NCBI GenBank assembly: GCA_044338255.1
Contig: JBIILZ010000147.1
Coordinates: 1 to 7,922 of the forward strand
Reading direction: 5' to 3'
Length of the DNA: 7,922 nt
Origin: CAIUVD01 sp044338255
GTDB lineage: Bacteria; Planctomycetota; UBA11346
Shown: piece after piece, positions 1 to 6,509 of the stretch
Numbering within the stretch: the stretch's first letter is position 1
How the letters are laid out: the number at the start of each line of letters is the position of its first letter
Notes under the pieces: model-generated
What the model saw: the letters and a program-made list of their open reading frames with translations, nothing else
Told to the model about the DNA's origin: nothing
Database searches by the model: none
Position numbers and translations under genes: made by a program

Positions 1-57
1 ACTCGCACGGGACTTGTCCCGGTCAACGGTGGTGGAAGGATGATTAGCGGCGGTCAT
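1..57 (-). CDS. N-terminus of a leftward gene, probable IS transposase (partial)
   Basis: Nineteen codons read leftward from an ATG at 57-55 to the window edge (begins MTAANHPSTTVDRDK), with no stop. A strong Shine-Dalgarno (GGGGAG on the minus strand, plus-strand 66-71) sits 8 bases upstream, so translation initiation here is credible. The fragment is too short to identify by itself. It is called a transposase start only because the bases just outside it look like an IS end and because the start codon lies in a long inverted repeat, as in several insertion sequences. Family assignment to IS256/Mutator is an inference. It could instead be an unrelated small gene whose leader contains a hairpin. 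Confidence 0.5.
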   Translation of the reverse strand, partial: MTAANHPSTTVDRDKSRAS

Positions 58-119
58 CGTGGTATCTCCCCGTGAGGGCTTGTTTGATACCACCAGCATA
101 GGGACCACGATGACCGCCG
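48..119. repeat. Perfect 16-bp inverted repeat enclosing the start codon of the leftward gene
   Basis: Bases 48-63 (cggcggtcatcgtggt) are the exact reverse complement of 104-119, separated by 40 bases. In leftward RNA the inner arm contains the ATG (57-55) and the first codons. A second 8-bp pair, 59-66 with 86-93 (gtggtatc/gataccac), shares bases 59-63 with the first, so the two foldings compete. The Shine-Dalgarno (66-71) is in or next to the loop. Confidence 0.85.
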
Positions 120-206
120 TTTGACGGATTTCCGGGTCTACGGACTTACACCACTTCTTGGGGCACTATCCATCCACAGCAGCTTGTCGCTGGGTATTCC
201 GTCGAC

Positions 207-608
207 ATGATTCTTAGAGCTGTGCGCCCACCCACCATAACCACTGTGATTCTGTGCTTCGCATTGCTGCTGGGCAATGCCGCATGCCTGCAGGTGGTGG
301 CCTGGGTTGGCATGGTCGCAACAAGAACCGTGGAGCAGGGGCTTCCAGCAGCGGTTGAGAGCACCTTCAGTGGCAAGCGGCCCTGCCAGATGTGCCGCGT
401 GGTTGTCACACTTGAGCGGCAGGGGGATGCCGCACGAGATCCCTCGCCGTCGATGAAGAAGACCATGAAGATCGATCTGTTGCAGCCAGTGGTCGCAGTG
501 CTCGTGCATGGGTGGAGCGAATATACCCGTCAACCGTTCCCGGTTGACCAGCGGATGCCTAGAGCGCCGGTGGTGGCTCCCGAACTTCCGCCGCCCCGCA
601 GGGCCTGA
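207..608 (+). CDS. Small exported PC-x-x-C protein A (unknown function, possible metal binding)
   Basis: This 133-residue protein has an N-terminal hydrophobic segment (about residues 10-27) typical of a signal peptide or membrane anchor. It is followed by LQVVAWVGM (28-36), a PCQMCR motif (C60, C63) and a Pro-rich C-terminus ending PPPRRA. It is paralogous to the protein at 867-1265: both share LQV-x-AW-x-GM, PC-x-x-CR-V, a Lys/Asp-Leu stretch and a VD-x-R-x-P...PPP tail at matching positions. I recognise the family only as small hypothetical proteins seen near TonB receptors and metal genes in Verrucomicrobiota-like genomes; no function is established. The Cys pair could bind copper or another metal, or be a redox disulfide. 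No strong ribosome-binding site precedes the ATG, so the start is moderately certain. Confidence 0.75.
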   Translation: MILRAVRPPTITTVILCFALLLGNAACLQVVAWVGMVATRTVEQGLPAAVESTFSGKRPCQMCRVVVTLERQGDAARDPSPSMKKTMKIDLLQPVVAVLVHGWSEYTRQPFPVDQRMPRAPVVAPELPPPRRA

Positions 609-866
609 GCTTACCGACGACGTTCCCGGGGCAGCCCATGGCTCCTGGTCGTCTTTCGCCGACCCTTCCTCAGCGGTGTAGTCCACTGCTGATATTCCTG
701 CGCATTCTCGCCCTTTTGGCAATGTCGTCGGGATCCACTTCCCCAGACGGTGCTTCAGCTCCGTCGATCGTGGCATGGGAGGTCGGCGTAGTCAGGGACC
801 AGTCTAAGACTCCCGCTCAATGAAGCCTACTTTGGCTTTCACGATCAATCGGATCCGCCTCACTCG

Positions 867-1265
867 ATGAAGCTGCATCGTCGACATCTCGCCTTGTTCA
901 TGTGCCTGCTCCTCATCAGCGGACATACGGCAGGATTACAGGTCCTGGCCTGGGGTGGGATGTTTGTCGATAATCTTGGTCGGATGCCGGTCGCTCAGGC
1001 GCTCCAACGCGCTGTGGCGCCTGCCACGCCCTGCCGAATTTGCCGTGTAATTGCCGTGCTCCGGACCGATCAAAACCCGGAAGATGGAAGTCGGACCAAC
1101 GCACCCGCGACGATGAAAGCGATCCCGAAGCCGGACCTGTCCGTCGCCATGGATCTCATCCTGCCAGCGTCTGCTCCGGTCCACACCCGGCGTAGTCGCC
1201 TGGTTGATTGGCGGTTGCCGCCGGATGTGGGCGATCAGCCCCCGGTACCGCCGCCCCAGGGTTGA
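867..1265 (+). CDS. Small exported PC-x-x-C protein B, paralogue of the upstream gene
   Basis: This 132-residue protein begins MKLHRRHLALFMCLLL, a positively charged N-region followed by a hydrophobic core (about 8-23), so it is probably exported or membrane-anchored. GLQVLAWGGM (23-32), PCRICR (C56, C59) and a Pro-rich tail (PPVPPPQG) align with protein A. The rest has diverged strongly, so the duplication is old or the two are under different selection. The start was chosen because it gives a complete signal sequence; no clear Shine-Dalgarno is visible. The CydA-like gene begins 144 bases downstream, and the interval contains no other supported gene. The function is unknown; a periplasmic metal-binding or thiol role is inference from the Cys pair. 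Confidence 0.75.
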   Translation: MKLHRRHLALFMCLLLISGHTAGLQVLAWGGMFVDNLGRMPVAQALQRAVAPATPCRICRVIAVLRTDQNPEDGSRTNAPATMKAIPKPDLSVAMDLILPASAPVHTRRSRLVDWRLPPDVGDQPPVPPPQG

Positions 1266-1409
1266 CCACCGCAGCCGCTGTCAGCGCCTGCGCGTGGCCA
1301 TGCCGCCATCGTCAATACGCATCCGCCGAATTCCCGGCGTGGCATGACCTCGTTGTTCGACCCTGCCTCCTGGCGGGATGCGTAGCCGGGGCTCGCCTTG
1401 GGAATACCC

Positions 1410-2798
1410 ATGGATTTCCCCATCTTTCACCTCGATTTTTTCGGTGATCGATTGCTCATCGCAATCGTTGCCATCCTCCACGTCCTGATCAACCATGCGA
1501 TGGCAGTGGGGGGCATCCCCCTCGTCCTCTACCTCGAACGGCACGGATCCAGGCAAAACGATCCGCTACGGCGGCAAGCCTTCGACGAGCTGGCCCGCCG
1601 TTTGATGTTCATGTTTTTTCTGATCACCACCACGATCGGTGCGCTCACCGGGGTGGGCATCTGGTTCACCACGGCGGTGGTGAACCCGGCTGCCATCGGC
1701 AGCCTGATACGCGTCTTCTATTGGGCGTGGTTCGCCGAATGGCTCGTTTTCGTCAGTGAGGTGGTCCTGATTCTGGCGTACTACCTGACTTGGGAACGTT
1801 GGGGCAGTGCCCGAAAGCGCGAGCATCTGCGGCTTGGCCTCGCCTTGGCGATCATGTCGTGGGTGACCATGGCGCTCATCACGGCCATTTTGGGCTTCAT
1901 GATGGATCCAGGGGATTGGCTCAAGACGCCGTCCTTCTTGAGCGGGATCCTGAACCCGCTGTACCTGCCTCAGCTCGCCTTCCGGACGCCGCTCGCGATG
2001 GTGTTGGCTGGAGTCTTGGTTGCCGCGTTGATTCCCTTCTTCACGCGTGACTCAGAGATCCGGCTGCAGGCCTTGCGTTTGACCGGACGGTGGACCTGCT
2101 GGTGGCTGGTGCCCACAGCAGTGGCCGGATCGTGGTATCTCAGCGCGGTTCCGCGCAGTTTCTACGCCAACCTCGGAACTGCCTTGGGCGGAATGGCGCA
2201 TGCCGGTGATCAGGCGATCCTGGTTGCATTCTTAGGTGGGTGCTTGGCGGTGGTGGTGTGGTCCGTCTTCACGCTGTGGTGGGCGCCGCGCCATACGCCT
2301 CGGTGGGGTGTGCTGCTCGCGGTTGTGGCGGCGATCATCCTCACCGCGTCATTTGAGCGCACCCGAGAATTCCTGCGCAAGCCGTGGATTATTGGCGGAT
2401 ACATGTACGCGAATGGCTACCGCATGGTGGATTATCCGCTGCTGAATCGCGAGGGAGTTCTGCCGCATAGCGCCTATGCCGAGATCGGGTCCGTCACCGC
2501 GGGCAATCGGATCCAAGCCGGTGCTGCGGTCTTCCAGCTCACCTGCGCCAAGTGCCATACGGTGGAGGGGGTGAATAGCGTCCTGGATCGCTTCACGGCG
2601 CTTTACGGACGCGAACCGTGGCATGCCGACACCGTAGTGACCTACCTCGGGACCATGCAGAACGCGCGTTCGTTCATGCCGCCATTCCCTGGGAACCACA
2701 GCGAGCGGGAAGCTTTGGCGGCGTGGCTGATTGAGCAGCAACGATGGAAGAGACCACCGGTGGCTGCGGTGGTGGCGCAGCAGGAAGGAGGCAACTGA
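1410..2798 (+). CDS. CydA-like membrane protein with C-terminal cytochrome c domain
   Basis: This 462-residue protein has about eight membrane segments and a C-terminal haem-c domain. The N-terminal part resembles subunit I of cytochrome bd-type quinol oxidases: MDFPIFHLDFFGDRLLIA, LHVLINHAMAVGG (H24, H29), TIGALTGVGIWF (75-86) and WFAEWLVFVSEVVLIL, whose E110 and E117 recall the paired glutamates of CydA, followed by WERWG like CydA's W-D-R-L-G. The haem site is CAKCH (C379, C382, H383), and M423 in SFMPPF is the likely distal ligand. The position where CydA has the haem b558 His seems to be Arg/Thr here (near R192), an alignment by eye. The start is the ATG at 1410, with GGGA 6 bases upstream; a TTG at 1398 would add four residues. 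It probably passes electrons between the quinone pool and periplasmic carriers together with the next gene. Oxidase activity is not demonstrated. Confidence 0.8.
   Translation: MDFPIFHLDFFGDRLLIAIVAILHVLINHAMAVGGIPLVLYLERHGSRQNDPLRRQAFDELARRLMFMFFLITTTIGALTGVGIWFTTAVVNPAAIGSLIRVFYWAWFAEWLVFVSEVVLILAYYLTWERWGSARKREHLRLGLALAIMSWVTMALITAILGFMMDPGDWLKTPSFLSGILNPLYLPQLAFRTPLAMVLAGVLVAALIPFFTRDSEIRLQALRLTGRWTCWWLVPTAVAGSWYLSAVPRSFYANLGTALGGMAHAGDQAILVAFLGGCLAVVVWSVFTLWWAPRHTPRWGVLLAVVAAIILTASFERTREFLRKPWIIGGYMYANGYRMVDYPLLNREGVLPHSAYAEIGSVTAGNRIQAGAAVFQLTCAKCHTVEGVNSVLDRFTALYGREPWHADTVVTYLGTMQNARSFMPPFPGNHSEREALAAWLIEQQRWKRPPVAAVVAQQEGGN
2783..2791 (+). promoter_or_regulatory. Strong ribosome-binding site fixing the start at 2800
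   Basis: GGAAGGAGG lies 8 bases before the ATG at 2800. It decides against the upstream in-frame ATG at 2731, which lies inside the preceding gene. Confidence 0.85.
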
Positions 2799-2799
2799 C

Positions 2800-4116
2800 A
2801 TGGATTCACTTCCCGTTCCGCACGATCTGCCCTTGGCACTGCCCGCGCCCGAGTGGCTGCTGGTTGGTCTGCTCATCGGTTCCTTCGTGTTGCACATCCT
2901 GTTCGTCAATTTGCTGGTCGGCAGCACCTTCCTGACTGCCTTATTCCAGTGGCGGGGGCGTCGCGAGCCAGCGTATGCTACCGTGGCCTATCGCTTGGCC
3001 GAGACGATTTCGGTCAACAAGAGCCTCGCTGTAGTTCTCGGGGTGGGGCCGCTGTTGACCATCAACGTGCTGTACACCTCGCATTTTTATGCGGCGAATG
3101 CCATCCTCGGCATGGCGTGGCTGACCATCATCCCCCTGGTGACGATCGCCTTCCTGTTGACCTATGCCCACAAGTACCTGTGGCACGCCATGGAACACCA
3201 GCAGGCCCTGCACCGTGGTCTGATCTGGGGCGCGCTGCTGCTGTTCCTGGCCATTCCGCTGATCTTCCTCGCCAACATCAATCTGATGTTGTTTCCGGAA
3301 AAATGGGCGACCACTCACGGTCTGCTAGATGCCCTGCTTCTGGCCAATGTTCTGCCACGCTACCTGCATTTCATCACCGCGACCTTGGCGTTGACCGGGT
3401 TATTCCTGGTATGGTTGACTGGTCGCACCACCTGGGACGAGATCCCCGGACTTCCCGCAGTGCAGCTCAAGCGACTGGGCTACCAGCTCGCCTTGGGTGC
3501 CACCGCTTCCCAGTTCGTCATCGGGCAATTGGTACTGTTCACCCTCCCGACAGCGGGCTTGAGCTTCCTGATGATCGGCATCTTGCTGCTCGGGGTCGCG
3601 GCTGCGGTTCCTGCGGGATGGTGGATGTGGCGTGAAGTTCGTGAAGTGGATGCCGCGCGAGTCGGTCGTCGCTTGTGGTGGATCGTTGGTGCCCTGGGGG
3701 TCACCGTGTTGTGCATGGCCAGTGCCCGACATCTCTATCGGGCCACCATCTTGGCGCCCCACCGTGAAATGATCGCTGCGCGAACGACCGATTACCAAGC
3801 CAAAGTCGCACAGGCACTGCGGCTCGGGCCGGTGAAAGATGAAAAACCTGTCGGACCCCCGGGTCTCGCCGCATTTCAAACCAATTGCGGCGCATGCCAT
3901 GCTATCGATCGCAAGGTCGTCGGCCCAGCAATGCAAGAAGTGGCCAAGATCTATGCGGGAAAACCAGATGCTTTCATCACTTTTGTGAAATCCCCGACCA
4001 AGACGCGTCCGGATTTTCCCGACATGCCATCTATGGCTCACGTGCCCAACAGCGACCTGAGGCAGATCGCCGACTGGGTCCAGACACTCAACACCCAACC
4101 GGAGAAGAAGCCATGA
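2800..4116 (+). CDS. Polytopic membrane protein with C-terminal cytochrome c domain, partner of the CydA-like protein
   Basis: This 438-residue protein has about eight predicted membrane spans (roughly 19-46, 74-98, 101-124, 137-165, 178-207, 227-249, 252-274, 289-309) followed by a periplasmic haem-c domain. That domain has CGACH (C363, C366, H367) and a late MPSM, with M409 or M412 as the probable axial ligand. The first span carries LHILFVNLLVGST (H32), like LHVLINHAMAVGG in the preceding gene. RYLHFITATLALTGLF (H190) recalls the haem-ligand helix of CydA. It lacks the glutamate pair seen in its neighbour. The two proteins may therefore be diverged relatives forming a heterodimer. It begins one base after the upstream stop and overlaps the next gene by four bases, so translational coupling is likely. 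The substrate and electron donor cannot be read from the sequence. Confidence 0.8.
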   Translation: MDSLPVPHDLPLALPAPEWLLVGLLIGSFVLHILFVNLLVGSTFLTALFQWRGRREPAYATVAYRLAETISVNKSLAVVLGVGPLLTINVLYTSHFYAANAILGMAWLTIIPLVTIAFLLTYAHKYLWHAMEHQQALHRGLIWGALLLFLAIPLIFLANINLMLFPEKWATTHGLLDALLLANVLPRYLHFITATLALTGLFLVWLTGRTTWDEIPGLPAVQLKRLGYQLALGATASQFVIGQLVLFTLPTAGLSFLMIGILLLGVAAAVPAGWWMWREVREVDAARVGRRLWWIVGALGVTVLCMASARHLYRATILAPHREMIAARTTDYQAKVAQALRLGPVKDEKPVGPPGLAAFQTNCGACHAIDRKVVGPAMQEVAKIYAGKPDAFITFVKSPTKTRPDFPDMPSMAHVPNSDLRQIADWVQTLNTQPEKKP

Positions 4117-4295
4117 CCGCGCCCCACGCAGACCACGGGAATCACACTCGCATCACCATCCTGCTGCTGCTGGCGCTTGGATTATTTGCGGCCTGCGCCA
4201 GCGCCGCCGTCGTTTGGAAATCGCGCCACGACGGAGACCAGTCGGTGCATCAGAACCGTACTCCCATGCCCTACCACCAAGCGTTCTCCCACTGA
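4113..4295 (+). CDS. 60-residue single-span membrane protein with His-bearing ends
   Basis: The ATG overlaps the stop of the preceding gene (ATGA, 4113-4116), with GGAGAAG upstream at 4101-4107, so it is translationally coupled. The product has a short N-terminus with three histidines (H5, H8, H11), one hydrophobic segment (about 14-35, containing C28), and a polar tail with H39, H46, H55 and a terminal H60. I recognise no family. Size, position and topology suggest a small accessory subunit of the cytochrome complex encoded just upstream, comparable in idea to the small CydX subunit of bd oxidases but not evidently homologous. The histidines could bind metal. A gene this short could be spurious, but its ribosome-binding site, its coupling and the 14-base gap to the next gene support it. 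Confidence 0.65.
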   Translation: MTAPHADHGNHTRITILLLLALGLFAACASAAVVWKSRHDGDQSVHQNRTPMPYHQAFSH

Positions 4296-4297
4296 AC

Positions 4298-4304
4298 GAG
4301 GAAG
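4298..4304 (+). promoter_or_regulatory. Ribosome-binding site of the TonB-dependent receptor
   Basis: GAGGAAG lies 5 bases before the ATG at 4310. With the signal peptide that follows, it selects this start over the in-frame codon at 4214 inside the 60-aa gene. Confidence 0.8.
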
Positions 4305-4309
4305 ATCTC

Positions 4310-6433
4310 ATGACCTATCGTCCACTTTCCCCTACTCTGATCGCGCTCGCCGCGTTCGCACCTGCCTTCGCGGCTGAAGTTTCCGTCGAGTCATCCGTGA
4401 CGAACGGCAGTCCGATCACGGTCGTCGCCTCGCCCGAGCAGCCAGGCGACTACACCGCGACCAGTGCCACCACGGCGAACCGCACCGACACGCCGCTCAA
4501 GGACACGCCGCAGTCCATCCAAGTCCTACCACGTGCCGTGCTCGATGACCAGCAATCCGCAACGCTCAGCGAAGCGCTGACCAACGTCAGCGGCGTCCGT
4601 TCGCAGTCGGTACTCAATCAGAACCTTGACCCAGCAAACGAGCGGCTCATCCGCGGCTTCACCGCAGAAACCTACCGCGATGGGATGCCGCTGACGTACA
4701 GTGCTGGAGACCGCGAATCGATGGCCAACGTTGAGCGCATCGAGGTGCTTAAAGGCCCCTCGGCGCTGATGTATGCCAGTAGTCTTGGCGCACCGATCGG
4801 CGGCCTCGTCAACCTCGTCCAGAAGAAGCCGCAGGCCACTCCCAGTTACGCAGCTGGAATCACCGCTGGCAGCTACGGCTATGTCTCGGGGGACATCGAC
4901 CTCAACCAGCCGCTGACCGCGTCAGGCTCAGTGCTCTCGCGAATCACGGCCGAGGTCGGGCGCAGCCGTTCGCACATCGACGTGATCGAGACAAAACGAG
5001 GATCCGTCGATCCTACGATCGCGTTCACCGCCAACACCGGCACTACGCTGACTCTCCATGGGCGCTGGTCGCAACGCCTCCAGCAGGACTACAGCGGCCT
5101 GCCCCTGGCAGGCACCATCGTCGGAGCACCGTACACCATCGACCGAGATCTCTTCCCTGGGAATGCCGATGTGCCAAGGGTCGATTCTCGCGTTCTCGGC
5201 GGTGATGCGACGATCGAACAGCGATTGAGCGAGCACTGGGTCTTCACCGTACCGGTCCAGGTTTCGCATTCGAAATACGACCAGTATGGGCAGTACATCA
5301 GCAGCACGCCGTTTTTCCTAGCTGGGACGCCGCCGACGCCGCCGGTCTATGAACTGGGCAGCGTCTACTTGATGTATGATCTACACGAAGTCAGCGTGGC
5401 CCCGTCGATCGCCGGGGAATTCTACGTTGGTGCGACGCACAACCGCGTGGTCTTCGGCGGTGATTATGACCGCATGACGGTTGCTGCGGTTATGACTGCC
5501 GCATCGGCACCAGGGACGATCGACGTCACCAACCCAAACCCGCCACCGTACGCGACGCAGGACTTCCCCTTCTATGATACCCACAGCGTGTTCAAAACGG
5601 CAGGGCTTTATGGACAAATCGAATCGACTATCGCTGAACGGGTCACCCTCGTCGGCGGGTTACGCATGGCCTATGCGCAGATCCATGACTCAGATGCCTA
5701 TTCGGGAGACAAGGATCAGTCCCACAGTCGCTTGCTGCCGCGCGTCGGCGCGAGCGTTGCGCTGACCAACTGGCTCAGTTCCTTCGTTGGATACGGCCAA
5801 GGTTACCGCGCTATCCCCTATGCCCAGGGCATCCAGGATCCGAAACCGGAGCAGTCTGATCAGATCGAGGCCGGTTTGAAGGTTGCCGACAGCGAACTCA
5901 TCACGGCGAGTGCGGCCGTCTTCCAATTGCAGCGTACGAATGTTCCCGCGCCCGATCCCGCAGGTGGACTGCTGCAAGTGCAGATCGGTGAGCAGCGCAG
6001 CCGTGGCTTCGAGACCGACATCGCCCTGACTCCGGGAACCCATTGGTCGTTCCTTGCCAATTACGCACTCACCGACGCCATCATCACCGACAATCCGGTG
6101 AACGAAGGCAACCGCATCGCTGCCGTTCCTCGTCATTCGGGACGGCTGTGGGCACGCTACGAGTTTGGCCCTGAACTCCTCGACGGCTTCAGTCTGGGCA
6201 GCGGCATCACCGCTACCGGGCGACGGGAAGTGGACAACGCCAATACGGCGGAAGTTCCTGGAAATGCGACAGTGGATGCTTCAGCACAGTACCATTGGCG
6301 GAATTACAACGCCTCGCTCACGGCAAAGAACCTGTTCAACGCCCACTACTGGGAACCCAACGTTTACCTGGAAAACAATGTAGCTCCGAGCAATCCCCTG
6401 ACCCTGCTGGCCGCCATCGAAGCTCGCTTTTGA
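4310..6433 (+). CDS. TonB-dependent siderophore-type outer-membrane receptor
   Basis: This 707-residue protein imports a chelate across the outer membrane using TonB energy. It has a signal peptide (about residues 1-21, cleavage after AFA); a TonB-box-like PITVVA (35-40); a plug domain (about 44-172) with DTPLKDTPQSIQVLP, LSEALTNVSGV, RGF and VERIEVLKGPSALMY; then a beta-barrel that includes KNLFNAHYW near the end and closes with a terminal Phe. These are hallmarks of the TonB-dependent siderophore receptor family; there is no N-terminal STN signalling domain. The ligand cannot be told from the sequence. Members of this family transport ferric siderophores, and copper-linked members exist. 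It sits 14 bases after the small His-bearing gene and upstream of an isonitrile-hydratase-like gene, so an isonitrile metal chelate is a possible ligand (inference). Confidence 0.93.
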   Translation: MTYRPLSPTLIALAAFAPAFAAEVSVESSVTNGSPITVVASPEQPGDYTATSATTANRTDTPLKDTPQSIQVLPRAVLDDQQSATLSEALTNVSGVRSQSVLNQNLDPANERLIRGFTAETYRDGMPLTYSAGDRESMANVERIEVLKGPSALMYASSLGAPIGGLVNLVQKKPQATPSYAAGITAGSYGYVSGDIDLNQPLTASGSVLSRITAEVGRSRSHIDVIETKRGSVDPTIAFTANTGTTLTLHGRWSQRLQQDYSGLPLAGTIVGAPYTIDRDLFPGNADVPRVDSRVLGGDATIEQRLSEHWVFTVPVQVSHSKYDQYGQYISSTPFFLAGTPPTPPVYELGSVYLMYDLHEVSVAPSIAGEFYVGATHNRVVFGGDYDRMTVAAVMTAASAPGTIDVTNPNPPPYATQDFPFYDTHSVFKTAGLYGQIESTIAERVTLVGGLRMAYAQIHDSDAYSGDKDQSHSRLLPRVGASVALTNWLSSFVGYGQGYRAIPYAQGIQDPKPEQSDQIEAGLKVADSELITASAAVFQLQRTNVPAPDPAGGLLQVQIGEQRSRGFETDIALTPGTHWSFLANYALTDAIITDNPVNEGNRIAAVPRHSGRLWARYEFGPELLDGFSLGSGITATGRREVDNANTAEVPGNATVDASAQYHWRNYNASLTAKNLFNAHYWEPNVYLENNVAPSNPLTLLAAIEARF

Positions 6434-6443
6434 TCCATGAGTT

Positions 6444-6474
6444 CGCCTGTCAGGCGCAAGCCGCAGGACAGGCG
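6444..6474 (+). other. Intercistronic hairpin between receptor and hydratase-like gene
   Basis: cgcctgtc (6444-6451) pairs perfectly with gacaggcg (6467-6474) around a 15-base loop. It has no following T-run, so it is not a standard terminator. It could stabilise the upstream mRNA end or lower expression of the next gene. Confidence 0.4.
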
Positions 6475-6509
6475 GGCGCACATCACCAACCAATGAAAGA
6501 ATTTCACTC

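Larger units (their letters stand above)
1..171 (-). mobile_element. End of an insertion sequence, possibly IS256 family (cut by window edge)
   Basis: Read leftward, the segment starts near 171 with GGATAGTGCCCC, then AAGTGGTGTAAGTCCGTAGA, then an untranslated leader and the start of a gene at 57. A GTGTAA-type terminal sequence followed within about 120 bases by a transposase start fits the IS256/Mutator family as I remember it. The other end and the target duplication are outside the window, so the exact boundary near 171 is approximate. The first gene of the neighbouring cluster starts only about 35 bases beyond this end. Confidence 0.45.

Noticed and set aside
138..776. Long leftward frame of 212 codons.
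   Set aside because: It lies antisense to the convincing small-protein gene, has Arg/His/Gly-rich composition typical of a shadow frame, and shows no start signal or recognisable motif.
638..823. Rightward 61-codon frame with a hydrophobic segment, between the two PC-x-x-C genes; IVAWEVGVV faintly recalls the paralogues' VAW-x-GM.
   Set aside because: It has no ribosome-binding site, no PC-x-x-C motif and only a few matching residues. A decayed third paralogue cannot be supported.
2731..2799. Upstream ATG extending the second cytochrome protein by 23 residues.
   Set aside because: The extension lies inside the preceding gene and is highly charged, and the strong GGAAGGAGG site points to 2800.
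3400..4098. Leftward frame of 232 codons across the second cytochrome gene.
   Set aside because: It is antisense to a gene with clear membrane segments and a haem motif, and its own translation shows no domain.
731..5841. Frequent GGATCC sites (at 731, 851, 1545, 1904, 1945, 2509, 5000, 5836).
   Set aside because: This is more than expected by chance in this length, but they fall mostly inside unrelated coding sequence and a single window cannot show a genome-wide bias.
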